From contig DASXSB010000128.1 in assembly GCA_036506275.1 (NCBI GenBank), positions 1 through 41,250 of the forward strand: a stretch of DNA of 41,250 nt, read 5' to 3'. This DNA is from DASXSB01 sp036506275 (lineage in GTDB: Bacteria; Methylomirabilota; Methylomirabilia; Rokubacteriales; CSP1-6). Positions 16,558-24,162 of this stretch are shown here, piece by piece. The notes beneath the pieces are model-generated. The model was not told the DNA's origin, made no database searches, and saw only the letters and a program-made list of their open reading frames with translations. Both the position numbers and the translations under genes were made by a program. How positions within the stretch are numbered: the stretch's first letter is position 1; every line of letters starts with the position of its first letter.

Positions 16558-17883
16558 ATGCGCCGCGTTCCCGTCCGCGCCGTCGTCGTCGCCCTGCTCC
16601 TTTCGCTGGCCGCGCTCGTCGTCTACCGAGTCGTGCCCGCCGCCGACGTCCAGGAAGTCCTGATCGGCGATGTCCTCCCGCTCACCGGCAACTTCGCGAG
16701 CCTCGGGCAGCAATACCTGTGGTCGGCGCAGACGGTGGAGGACATCATCAACACCGACTATGCGGACCTCCAGATCCCCCTCGGCCCCGGCGCGGGCTTT
16801 CCGGGGCTCGGGGGCGCGAAGGCGAAGTTCATCATCCGCGACGACCAGAGCCGCGGCGATCAGGCGCGCACCATCGCCGAGCAGCTCATCACCGTGAACA
16901 AGGTGCACTGGCTCAACGGCGAGGGCACGAGCGGCAACACGTCGATCATCCAGCCCGTGGTGGAGAGCTACGGCATCCCGATGGCGTGTCATCCATGCGC
17001 GTCGCCCACGCTCACCGAGAAGGGGCTCAAGTGGTTCTGGCGCACGGGCCCCAATGATCGCTCGATGGTGGCGAGCGTCTTCAGCTTCCTCAAGGAGTGG
17101 CGCGAGCACGGGGGACCTACCGACCTCAAGACGATCGCGCTCTTCACGTGCGACAACCTGTTCTGCCAGGACAACCGGAAGATCGCGGCCGAGCTGGCGC
17201 CCAAGGCCGGCTTCCAGGTGGTGCTCGATCTCACCACCAAGACGGGCGCCACCACGCTCGCCTCCGAGGTCCAGCGGCTGCAGGCGGCCAATCCCGACGT
17301 CCTCTTCCTGGTCCAGTACACGGCGGAGACGACCGTGTTCCAGGGTGACGCCAAGCGCGCCGGGTGGAGTCCAAAGGTCATCGCCACCAGCAATGGCGCC
17401 TACTCCGACGAGACATGGCTGCAGGCGCAGAAGAAGACCAACGGCGGCGCGGGCTGGGTCGGACGCGATCCCACCGCCATCGATCTCGTGCACGATCGCC
17501 CGAGCTGGAAGAAGGTGAACGAGATCTACAAGAAGTACAGCCGCGGGCAGAACATGGGCGAGCTGGCCATGCGCGAGATCACCGGGCTGCTCTGGATGGC
17601 GGACGTGATCAACCGCGCGCGCTCGGTGGAGCCGGCCGCCCTCGCCAAGGCCGCCAACGACACCATCATGAGCCCGGAGCAGCTCATCATCGATTACAAG
17701 GGGATCAAGTTCGACAAGACGCAGCAAAACGAGCTGGCCACTGGCGTCGTGACCCAGATCGGCTGGGACGGCGAGAAGCACACGGTGTGGCCGTGGGATC
17801 TCGGCAAGCGCGCGAACTTCAAGATGGTCTACCCGAATCCGGGGTGGCAGGAGCGGGACAGCAAGCCGAAGCCGGCCAGCTAG
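16558..17883 (+). CDS. Branched-chain-type ABC substrate-binding protein with paired cysteines
   Basis: Periplasmic type I binding protein (Peripla_BP_6), 441 residues, with a signal or anchor helix (VVVALLLSLAALVVYRVVPA). It starts the mature fold with VLIGDVLPLTGNFASLGQQY. It feeds the LivHMGF-type importer encoded next. The odd feature is four cysteines in two pairs: C144 and C147 in IPMACHPCASPTLTEKG, and C198 and C203 in IALFTCDNLFCQDN. In the cysteine-free paralogue at 26728 the aligned segments are VPMVVETSSAASVTKRG and FLAVNTDWGRG, which are ligand-contact loops in this fold. The pocket may therefore bind a soft metal or thiol-reactive ligand, or the pairs may be disulfides. Start ATG 16558 with GAGGAGG. 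livH follows after one base. Confidence 0.9.
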   Translation: MRRVPVRAVVVALLLSLAALVVYRVVPAADVQEVLIGDVLPLTGNFASLGQQYLWSAQTVEDIINTDYADLQIPLGPGAGFPGLGGAKAKFIIRDDQSRGDQARTIAEQLITVNKVHWLNGEGTSGNTSIIQPVVESYGIPMACHPCASPTLTEKGLKWFWRTGPNDRSMVASVFSFLKEWREHGGPTDLKTIALFTCDNLFCQDNRKIAAELAPKAGFQVVLDLTTKTGATTLASEVQRLQAANPDVLFLVQYTAETTVFQGDAKRAGWSPKVIATSNGAYSDETWLQAQKKTNGGAGWVGRDPTAIDLVHDRPSWKKVNEIYKKYSRGQNMGELAMREITGLLWMADVINRARSVEPAALAKAANDTIMSPEQLIIDYKGIKFDKTQQNELATGVVTQIGWDGEKHTVWPWDLGKRANFKMVYPNPGWQERDSKPKPAS

Positions 17884-17884
17884 C

Positions 17885-18757
17885 GTGGAGCTGTTCTTCC
17901 AGGCCGTGGTGAACGGGCTCCAGATGGGGTTCCTCTACGCGCTCCTCGCGGTGGGGCTCACCATCATCTGGGGCCTGATGGAGATGATCAACTTCGCCCA
18001 CGGCGAGTTCCTGATGCTCGGGATGTTCGGTGCGTGGTGGCTGAGCACCACGCTTCGCCTCGACCCGCTCCTCGCCATCGTGCCGCTCGGTCTCGCCATG
18101 TACGGCCTCGGCGTCCTGATCTACGAGCAGCTCATGCGGCGCGTGCAGCTCGGCGATCCCTTCACGCAGATCTTCGCCACCGTGGGGCTCCTCTTCCTGA
18201 TCCAGAACTCCGCGGTGGCGGTGTTCACGAGCGATTATCGCTTCGTCAACGACACGCTCCTCACGCGGTGGAGCGGCGTGAAGCTCCAGCTCCTGGGGCT
18301 GACGATCGGGGTGCCGCTCCTCATCGGCGCCCTCCTCGCGCTCGTGCTCTTCCTCCTCCTCTACCTGCTCATCGATCGCACGGAGTTTGGGCTCGCGCTC
18401 CAGGCCACGAGCGAGGACCGCGAGGCCGCCATGCTGGTCGGGATCCGGCCCCAGCGGATGTTCGCGGTGGCGTGGGGGCTCGGCGCGGCGCTGGTGGCGG
18501 TGGCGGGGGCGATCCTCGCCAACTTCTTCGCGGTCTACCCGCAAGTGGGCTTGCAGTTCACGGTGCTCGCCTACGCCATCGTCGCCCTCGGCGGGTTCGG
18601 TAGCATCCTCGGCACTCTGCTGGCGGCGCTGCTGGTGGGCGTGGTGCAGAGCGTGACCGTGATCTATCTCCCGCCCGCCTTCAAGGACGCCTTCGTGTTC
18701 GGCTCCTATCTGCTCATCGGGCTCTTCCGGCCCCAGGGTCTCTTTGGCCGGTTCTAG
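17885..18757 (+). CDS. livH: ABC transporter permease, LivH type
   Basis: Inner-membrane permease (BPD_transp_2, PF02653), 290 residues, about eight helices. The family opening FFQAVVNGLQMGFLYALLAV and the conserved LMEMINFAHGEFLMLGMFG loop are clear, as is the C-terminal AIVALGGFGSILGTLLAALL and FRPQGLFGRF. The GTG start at 17885 lies one base after the binding-protein stop, so translation is probably coupled. The livM start overlaps its end by 14 bp. The transported compound need not be an amino acid; the cysteine-rich binding protein argues for another ligand. Confidence 0.93.
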   Translation: MELFFQAVVNGLQMGFLYALLAVGLTIIWGLMEMINFAHGEFLMLGMFGAWWLSTTLRLDPLLAIVPLGLAMYGLGVLIYEQLMRRVQLGDPFTQIFATVGLLFLIQNSAVAVFTSDYRFVNDTLLTRWSGVKLQLLGLTIGVPLLIGALLALVLFLLLYLLIDRTEFGLALQATSEDREAAMLVGIRPQRMFAVAWGLGAALVAVAGAILANFFAVYPQVGLQFTVLAYAIVALGGFGSILGTLLAALLVGVVQSVTVIYLPPAFKDAFVFGSYLLIGLFRPQGLFGRF

Positions 18758-19820
18758 CGTTGGCCGTGGAAGCGGGGGACGCGGGCGGCTCCTCACGCTC
18801 GCCGTCGCCGCCGTCATCGCCGTCGCCTATCCGATCCCGCTCCAGGTCGGCGGGTACACGTACTTCCAGACGGTCGGCTTCCTCGTGCTACTCAACGCGA
18901 TGCTGGGCGTGGGATGGAACGTGATCGGGGGCTGGGCGGGACAGTTCGACTTCGGGCCCCAGGTCTTCCTCGCGGTCGGCGCGTACACGGCGCTGATCGT
19001 CCTCATCCATCTCGGGCTCGGCCCGTGGGTGGGCATGGTGGCCGGCATCGCCCTCGCCGTCGTCCTGTGCGCGCTCGTGACGTACCCGCTCACCCGGCTG
19101 CGCGGGCACTACTTCGCCATCGCCACCGTCGCCATCTGGATGATCGCGCAGCCCATCGGCGCCACCTGGGAGTTCATCAACGGAAGCCGCGGCCTCTTCG
19201 TTCCCATGAAACCCGCCGCCGGCGCTGTCGACGCCGTCTGGACGCTTCAGTTCTCGGGAGCGCGGAAGGCGCTCGCGTTCTATTACGTCGCGCTCGCTCT
19301 GTTCGCGCTCACGGTGTACGTGGCGCACGTCGTCGAGCGTTCCAAGCTCGGGTTCTACTTCCGCGCCGTCCGGGACGACCAGGAGGGCGCGGAGGGCATC
19401 GGCATCGACAGCCGCCTCTACAAGGTCCTCGCGCGCAGCATCACGGCCGCCGTGTACGCGGCGGGCGGCGTGCTCTACGCGTTCTGGGCGCTCGCGGTGT
19501 TCCCGGAGCAGGCGCTCGATCTCAACTGGAGCGTGCTGCCGATGATGGCAACGGTGGTGGGCGGGATCGGCCGCCTCTGGGGGCCCGCCCTCGGCGCCGT
19601 CATCCTGATTCCGATTTCACAGGTGATGAGCACCACCCTCGGCACGGGGCCTCTCGCCGGCCGCGGCGTCGATCTCATCGTCTACGGCCTCATCATCATC
19701 GTCATCGCCGCCGTGCGGCCCACCGGCCTCCTCTCGCTGCCGTGGAGCCGCTGGGCGCGGGCGTGGTCGCCGGCGCCATCCGCTTCCGCGCCGTCGGGCG
19801 ACGCCGCCTTCCGCCCGTAG
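18744..19820 (+). CDS. livM: ABC transporter permease, LivM type
   Basis: Second permease subunit (PF02653), 358 residues. The family core is visible in VLLNAMLGVGWNVIGGWAGQ, FDFGPQVFLAVGAYTALIV, RLRGHYFAIATVAIWMIAQP and the late RLWGPALGAVILIPISQVM. The start is a TTG at 18744 overlapping livH by 14 bp; later starts would cut the first helix only partly, so the exact start is uncertain. The C-terminal tail of about 25 residues (WSRWARAWSPAPSASAPSG) is a cytoplasmic extension beyond most LivM proteins. It is followed by livG after three bases. Confidence 0.92.
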   Translation: MAGSSVGRGSGGRGRLLTLAVAAVIAVAYPIPLQVGGYTYFQTVGFLVLLNAMLGVGWNVIGGWAGQFDFGPQVFLAVGAYTALIVLIHLGLGPWVGMVAGIALAVVLCALVTYPLTRLRGHYFAIATVAIWMIAQPIGATWEFINGSRGLFVPMKPAAGAVDAVWTLQFSGARKALAFYYVALALFALTVYVAHVVERSKLGFYFRAVRDDQEGAEGIGIDSRLYKVLARSITAAVYAAGGVLYAFWALAVFPEQALDLNWSVLPMMATVVGGIGRLWGPALGAVILIPISQVMSTTLGTGPLAGRGVDLIVYGLIIIVIAAVRPTGLLSLPWSRWARAWSPAPSASAPSGDAAFRP

Positions 19821-19823
19821 GTC

Positions 19824-20558
19824 ATGGCGGCCCTGCTCGAGCTTCAGGCGGCCACCAAGCGGTTCGGGGGTCTCGTCGCCAACAAGGACGTCTCGCTCCG
19901 CATCGACGCCGGCGAGATCGTCGGCCTCATCGGTCCCAACGGCGCCGGGAAGACGACGCTCTTCAACTGCATCACCGGCTACATGCACCCCGACGCCGGA
20001 CGCATCCTCTTCGACGGTGCCGACGTCTCCCGGACGGGGCCAAACCGCATCTCCCACCTCGGCATCGCCCGCACGTGGCAGGTGGTGCGGACGTTCGGCC
20101 GGATGACCGTCCTCGAGAACGTGGTGTGCGGAGCGCTCGCGCGCACGAATCGCGTCACGGAAGCGGAGGCGCGCGCGCAGCGCCTCCTTGCCTTCACCGG
20201 CCTCGGCGGCAAGGAGACGATGCGCGCCGCCAACCTCACGCTCGCCGACAAGAAACGGCTGGAGATCGCGCGCGCGCTCGCCACCCAGCCGCGCCTCCTG
20301 CTCCTCGACGAGGCCATGTCCGGCCTCACTCCGCTCGAGACGGCGACGGCCGTCGACCTCGTGCGGCGGATCCACGGCGAGCTCGGTCTCACCCTCTGCA
20401 TCGTCGAGCACGTGATGGAGGTGGTGATGCCGCTCTCGCACCGCGTGGTGGTGCTCGACTACGGCGTGAAGATCGCGGAAGGACCACCCGCCGCCGTCGT
20501 GCGCAACGAGCTCGTGATCAAGGCCTATCTCGGCGAGCACTACCGTGAGCGCGGCTGA
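19824..20558 (+). CDS. livG: ABC transporter ATP-binding protein, LivG type
   Basis: Cytoplasmic ATPase of the importer, 244 residues (PF00005). Walker A is GLIGPNGAGKTTLFN, the Q-loop region is RTWQVVRTFGRMTVLENVV and Walker B is LLLLDEAMSGLTPLE, with the H-loop in LCIVEHVMEVVM. The ABC signature is NLTLADKKRLEIARAL, a divergent form of LSGGQ as is common in LivG. Also unusual is DEAMSGL in place of DEPxAGM after Walker B. ATG at 19824; livF overlaps its end by 14 bp. Confidence 0.94.
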   Translation: MAALLELQAATKRFGGLVANKDVSLRIDAGEIVGLIGPNGAGKTTLFNCITGYMHPDAGRILFDGADVSRTGPNRISHLGIARTWQVVRTFGRMTVLENVVCGALARTNRVTEAEARAQRLLAFTGLGGKETMRAANLTLADKKRLEIARALATQPRLLLLDEAMSGLTPLETATAVDLVRRIHGELGLTLCIVEHVMEVVMPLSHRVVVLDYGVKIAEGPPAAVVRNELVIKAYLGEHYRERG

Positions 20559-21276
20559 GTCCGCGCTGCTCGACGTGCGCGACCTCCATGTCGCCTACGG
20601 CGCGGGCGTGCTGGCGCTGCGCGGCGTCTCGCTCCACGTGCGCGCGGGGGAGGTGGTGGCGCTCATCGGCGCCAACGGCGCCGGCAAGACGACGCTCCTC
20701 AAGGCCATCGCGGGCCTGGTGCACGGCAACGCCGGCACCATCGCCTTCGGGGGCGACGGGCTCGCGGGCGTGGAGGCGCCGGCGCGCGTCCGGCGCGGGA
20801 TCGCGCTCGTTCCGGAGGGCCGCCGGCTCTTCAGCCGCCTGACGGTGGCCGAGAACCTCACCCTCGGCACGTACACGAACGGTGATGCCGGGCATCGCGC
20901 GACGATGCTGGAGCGCGTCTACGCTCTGTTCCCGCTGCTGCGGGAGCGGGCGCGGCAGCGCGCAGGGACGCTCAGCGGCGGGGAGGGGCAGATGCTGGCC
21001 ATCGGGCGGGCACTCATGTCGCGGCCGCGCTTCCTCATGCTCGACGAGCCGAGCCTCGGCATCATGCCGCGGCTGGTCGACGCCATCATGAGCGCCCTCC
21101 GCCAGCTCCACGAAGCGGAACGGCTCACGATGTTCCTCGTGGAGCAGAACGTGCCCGCCGCCCTCGACCTCGCCGATCGCGGATACGTTCTCCAGACGGG
21201 GCGCATCGTACTGGAGGGAACGAGCGCGACGCTGCGCGGCAGCGATCTCGTTCGCCAGGCGTATCTCGGCATGTGA
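20545..21276 (+). CDS. livF: ABC transporter ATP-binding protein, LivF type
   Basis: Second ATPase of the importer, 243 residues. Walker A is ALIGANGAGKTTLLKAI, the signature is TLSGGEGQMLAIGRAL and Walker B is FLMLDEPSLGIMPRLVD, with the H-loop FLVEQNVPAALDLADRGYVL. The canonical LSGGEQQ has one change (GEGQ). GTG start at 20545 within the end of livG. The Sec-peroxiredoxin begins 28 bp after the stop on the same strand, which places it in the same transcription unit. Confidence 0.94.
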   Translation: MSAAESALLDVRDLHVAYGAGVLALRGVSLHVRAGEVVALIGANGAGKTTLLKAIAGLVHGNAGTIAFGGDGLAGVEAPARVRRGIALVPEGRRLFSRLTVAENLTLGTYTNGDAGHRATMLERVYALFPLLRERARQRAGTLSGGEGQMLAIGRALMSRPRFLMLDEPSLGIMPRLVDAIMSALRQLHEAERLTMFLVEQNVPAALDLADRGYVLQTGRIVLEGTSATLRGSDLVRQAYLGM

Positions 21277-21303
21277 TGAGCCACCCGCGATGAGGAGCAA
21301 CTC

Positions 21304-21780
21304 ATGAACGGCATCCGCTTCGGCGTCCCCGCCCCCGGGTTCTCACTGCCGTCGAGCGAGGGCGGCACCGTCTCTCTCGCCGACTTCAAGGGGCGCGCCG
21401 ACGTCGTCCTCGTCTTCTATTGCTATGACTGGGGCGGCATCTGAACGCCTGAGCTGAGCGGCCTGGGCCGGGTCGCCGGTGAGGTGAGGGCGCGGGGCGG
21501 GGTGGTGCTCGGCATCAGCGGTGACTCGCCGCCCTGTCACGTCGAGTTCGCGCGCGCCCGCACGCTCGAGTTCCCGCTGCTGAGCGACCTCCACCGCAAG
21601 GTCATCAGCGCCTACGGCGTGCTCGACGAGGCGCGCAACGTCGCCTACCGCTCCACGTTCATCGTCGACCGCGACGGCATCCTGCGCTGGGGACAGGCGG
21701 GCGACCGCGAGATGGTCCGCGACGGCGCCGAGGTGCTGCGCGTCCTCGACGTGATCGACGGTCTGCGTCGCGCTCGGTAG
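21304..21780 (+). CDS. Peroxiredoxin-family selenoprotein (in-frame TGA = Sec47)
   Basis: A 158-residue AhpC/TSA-type protein interrupted by TGA at 21442-21444. The frame before TGA reads DVVLVFYCYDWGGI and after it TPELSGLGRVAGEV, so Sec falls exactly at the peroxidatic Cys of the family (compare FYPLDFTFVCPTE). Later blocks are normal: VVLGISGDSPPCHVEFARAR, FPLLSDLHRKVISAYGV and YRSTFIVDRDGILRWGQAGD. The usual PxxxTxxC motif is altered: Pro is C40 and Thr is Gly44. C40 and C78 are candidate partners for Sec47. Start ATG 21304 follows GAGGAG. It ends the UGSC-importer block. Likely role: reduction of peroxide or another electrophile. Without Sec insertion only 46 residues would be made. Confidence 0.9.
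21442..21476 (+). promoter_or_regulatory. UGA Sec codon and SECIS-like hairpin of the peroxiredoxin gene
   Basis: GCGGCC (21458-21463) pairs with GGTCGC (21471-21476), six pairs including one G-U. The loop UGGGCCG begins at the 20th nucleotide after UGA with G in its second position. An alternative CGGC/GCCG stem exists, so this is the weakest of the three SECIS candidates. Confidence 0.5.
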
Positions 21781-21783
21781 CGA

Positions 21784-22038
21784 TCAGCCGCGGCCGTCGC
21801 CGACTTCGGCGACGGTGCGATCGGCGGCACGCTTCAGAACGTCGGCCAGCCGGGCCCGCACCCGGTCGTCGCTGAGCGCTTCCTCCACATCCTCGCGCGC
21901 CACGTCGCAGCGTGCGACGACACCGGTGGTGCCCGCGATCGTGACACGGAATTCCTGGGGCCTTTCCTGGATGTCCACCACGTTCGCGTTTCGCGTGAGC
22001 TGGGGGACGAGATCGACGATGAGCTGTCTCGGTTCCAT
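21784..22038 (-). CDS. Small acidic hypothetical protein
   Basis: An 84-residue cytosolic protein with ATG at 22038 preceded by AAGGAAGGAG. It begins MEPRQLIVDLVPQLTRNANV and contains VVDIQERPQEFRVTIAG, a pair of predicted strands, then a helical acidic region DVAREDVEEALSDDRVRARL. I recognise no family. The gene is convergent with the Sec-peroxiredoxin, with three bases between stops. A 9-bp hairpin lies inside its last codons and could terminate the operon arriving from the left. Confidence 0.6.
   Translation of the reverse strand: MEPRQLIVDLVPQLTRNANVVDIQERPQEFRVTIAGTTGVVARCDVAREDVEEALSDDRVRARLADVLKRAADRTVAEVGDGRG
21794..21815 (+). terminator. Hairpin just past the Sec-peroxiredoxin stop, inside the convergent gene
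   Basis: Perfect 9-bp stem CCGTCGCCG / CGGCGACGG with loop ACTT, 13 bp after the peroxiredoxin stop. It lies within the 3' coding end of the minus-strand gene. No T tract. Confidence 0.5.
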
Positions 22039-22296
22039 ATCGTGCTCCTTCCTTAAATCGATGCGAGCGCGGGCCGGGGAGATTGCAGGAGGGGTGCCAC
22101 GATGCACGCCGCGATCCGCGAGCGACTTTCTACATCCGGCCGCGGAGGTCTTACACGCGCGCCCGGCACAATCGCAGAGATCTCGCGGTTTTCCGCGTCT
22201 TCTAATGTGTGTGTGAAGGCGCCGCTCTTGCACGCCCTCCGTATTTTCCGATACGCCTGCGACTGGCAACTTTTCATTCAGGGGACGGAGGTGGAG

Positions 22297-22596
22297 ATGG
22301 TGGACATGCAGAGGTTCAACGACCTGCGTGAGCACGGCCACATGACGTGGACGGGCCACGAGCAAGCCTGGATCGCGCGGCCGGACGACGTCGTGAGCGC
22401 TCTCGCCCAGCAAGGGTACGAAGAATACAAGCGAGAGGTGACGACGCCCCGTCGCGGTCTGTGCGCCGCCGGCGGCGTGTGGCAGGGGCTCAACACCCAC
22501 ACGGGCTCGGTCGCGTCCGCAATCTGGGTAAGCCGATCGACTCCGGAGGAAGCGCTCGTCTTCATCGATATCGACGGCGTACCCGTCGAAGGGTGA
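22297..22596 (+). CDS. Hypothetical protein, 99 aa
   Basis: A small soluble protein, probably starting at ATG 22297 with GGAGGTGG five bases before. It reads MQRFNDLREHGHMTWTGHEQ, VVSALAQQGYEEYKREVTTP and ASAIWVSRSTPEEALVFIDI, a plausible alpha/beta fold. No family is recognised. An in-frame ATG at 22102, itself behind AGGAGG, would add 65 residues, but that stretch looks unlike protein and has lower coding quality, so I treat it as leader. The next gene starts 10 bp after its stop, so the two are likely co-expressed. Confidence 0.6.
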   Translation: MVDMQRFNDLREHGHMTWTGHEQAWIARPDDVVSALAQQGYEEYKREVTTPRRGLCAAGGVWQGLNTHTGSVASAIWVSRSTPEEALVFIDIDGVPVEG

Positions 22597-22606
22597 GGAG
22601 GGCGCC

Positions 22607-22846
22607 ATGGACCATTGGTGGAGCGAGATCGACCACGCGATCCTCCGCTGCCTCCACGAGGCGGGCGGCGCTCTGGCGCCGGCCGAGATCGGGCGGCGGC
22701 TCGGGATGTCGGAGGAATCGGCCCGGTCGGCCCTCGTGATGCTCGCCCACGAAGGGAAGATCCGGATCAGCCGGGTCGAGCTGGGCGCGCGCGAGGTGGA
22801 GCGCGCACACGGCGAGCCCTGGCACGTGACATGGAAGAACAGTTGA
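22607..22846 (+). CDS. Small winged-helix protein
   Basis: A 79-residue protein starting MDHWWSEIDHAILRCLHEAG, then APAEIGRRLGMSEESARSAL and VMLAHEGKIRISRVELG. Helix, helix-turn-helix and wing are all apparent, so it is probably a DNA-binding or partner-binding winged-helix module without an effector domain. ATG 22607 follows GAGGAGGG. It lies between a hypothetical gene and the phasin-like gene on the same strand and may act on them. Target unknown. Confidence 0.65.
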   Translation: MDHWWSEIDHAILRCLHEAGGALAPAEIGRRLGMSEESARSALVMLAHEGKIRISRVELGAREVERAHGEPWHVTWKNS

Positions 22847-22911
22847 GACAATCCAGCGGACGCCGCCGGCGAGAGCGGGCGGCGGCCATGACGGACAAAG
22901 GAGTGGAAGGA

Positions 22912-23457
22912 ATGGACGAGCAAGCCAAGCAGCAGGAAGCCGAGCGCCGGGCGCAGGAGGCCCGTCGCCGCGCCCACGAGGTGTCACGCAAGGCGGAGAA
23001 CGCGGGCCGCGCCATGAGCGAGATGGCGAACGTGAGCGCGGAGACGGCGGCGGTGTGGGCGGACGCCAGCCAGCGCGCCATGCGGGAGCTGTTCGAGCTC
23101 ACCGCGGGCACCGCCAAGGAGAGCGCGAAGGTCTACAACGAGATGCAGCAGGGATTCATCGACGGCATCCGCGAGATGCAGTCGCTGGTCTTCCGGTGGA
23201 ACATGATGTGGCCCGAGATGTTCAGGGACCCGTTCCGCTGGTACCAGCACGCGATGATGGATAGCGTCGACTACGCGCAGCGCCACTTCAAGCTCATGGG
23301 TGGCACCGCGGAAGCGGTCACGGAATCGGTAGAGCGCCTCCAGCACTCGGCGGAAGAGGCGGGGAAGGGGATCCAGGAGACCTTCTCCACCGCGACGACC
23401 CGGATGAAGGAGGTCTATGCCCAGGCCGACCGCGCCGTGGAGCGCTCAGCCGCCTAG
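22912..23457 (+). CDS. Phasin-like protein
   Basis: A 181-residue, almost entirely helical protein. The N-terminus is a charged coiled coil (QEAERRAQEARRRAHEVSRK) and the body holds repeated amphipathic helices: WADASQRAMRELFELTAGTA, IDGIREMQSLVFRWNMMWP and AEAVTESVERLQHSAEEAGK. This resembles the Phasin_2 family, which coats polyhydroxyalkanoate granules. No PHA synthase is in the window, so a general surface-coating or stress role is as likely. Start ATG 22912 with GGAAGG is preferred; an in-frame ATG at 22888 adds eight residues. Its stop lies 12 bp inside the convergent livF. Confidence 0.65.
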   Translation: MDEQAKQQEAERRAQEARRRAHEVSRKAENAGRAMSEMANVSAETAAVWADASQRAMRELFELTAGTAKESAKVYNEMQQGFIDGIREMQSLVFRWNMMWPEMFRDPFRWYQHAMMDSVDYAQRHFKLMGGTAEAVTESVERLQHSAEEAGKGIQETFSTATTRMKEVYAQADRAVERSAA

Positions 23458-24162
23458 GTAGGCACGTCGCACGGAATCGTTCTCGAGGAGGCCCCGCGCG
23501 GGCCCCTCGAGAACGATTCGTCCCGTCTCCATCACGTAGCCGCGATCGGCCATGCCGAGAGCGAGCCACGCGTTCTGCTCGACCATCAAGACCGTGGTGC
23601 CCTGCCGCCGGATGTCGGCCACGATCTGGAACGTGCTCTCGACGAGCGTGGGAGCGAGGCCGAGCGACGGCTCGTCGAAGAGGATCAGCCGCGGGCGCGC
23701 CATGAGCGCGCGCGCGATGGCGAGCATCTGCTGCTCGCCGCCGGAGAGCGTTCCCGCCGCTTGCCGCCGCCGCTCGGCCAGGATGGGGAAGTGCGCGCAC
23801 ACGCGCTCGGCGTCGTCGCGCACGCCGCGGCGGTCGCGCCGCACGTAGGCGCCCATCTCGAGGTTCTCCTGCACGGTGAGGTACGGAAACACGCGGCGTC
23901 CTTCCGGACAGTGGGCGATGCCGAGGGCGAGGATCTCCGCGGGCGGGAGCGTGTGGATCTCGCGGTCGGCGAAGCGGATGCGCCCCGCGCGCGGGTGGAG
24001 CAGTCCGGAGATGGCGCGCAGCGTGGACGTCTTGCCGGCGCCGTTGGCGCCGATGAGGCACACGAGCTCGCCCGCGCGCACCTCGAGGTCGATGCCGCGC
24101 AGCGCTTCCACCGGACCGTAGACGGCGCGCACGCCCTCGAGGCGCAGGAGCGGCTCAGCCAC
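23446..24162 (-). CDS. livF: ABC transporter ATP-binding protein, LivF type (second system)
   Basis: Cytoplasmic ATPase, 238 residues. Walker A CLIGANGAGKTSTLRAI, signature TLSGGEQQMLAIARAL, Walker B LILFDEPSLGLAPTLVE and H-loop VLMVEQNAWLALGMADRGYV are all canonical. It is the last gene of the minus-strand order binding protein, livH, livM, livG, livF, and overlaps livG by 8 bp. Its final 12 bp overlap the convergent phasin-like gene, and a very strong hairpin sits inside its last 25 codons. Confidence 0.95.
   Translation of the reverse strand: MAEPLLRLEGVRAVYGPVEALRGIDLEVRAGELVCLIGANGAGKTSTLRAISGLLHPRAGRIRFADREIHTLPPAEILALGIAHCPEGRRVFPYLTVQENLEMGAYVRRDRRGVRDDAERVCAHFPILAERRRQAAGTLSGGEQQMLAIARALMARPRLILFDEPSLGLAPTLVESTFQIVADIRRQGTTVLMVEQNAWLALGMADRGYVMETGRIVLEGPARGLLENDSVRRAYLGG
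23474..23519. terminator. Near-perfect 20-bp hairpin inside the livF 3' end
   Basis: GAATCGTTCTCGAGG (23474-23488) pairs with CCTCGAGAACGATTC (23505-23519). After one bulged A the stem continues GGCCC/GGGCC to a CGCGC loop. It begins 17 bp after the phasin-like stop while lying in the coding sequence of the convergent livF. Probable transcription-end structure for the plus-strand unit. Confidence 0.6.

Noticed and set aside
19824..20558. LivG of the first system as inactive because of its divergent LSGGQ motif
   Set aside because: LivG proteins commonly have a weak signature; Walker A, Walker B with Glu-like context and the H-loop are intact.
22102..22296. N-terminal extension of the 99-aa hypothetical protein from ATG 22102
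   Set aside because: It has a good ribosome site, but the added 65 residues look non-coding and a second strong site precedes ATG 22297.
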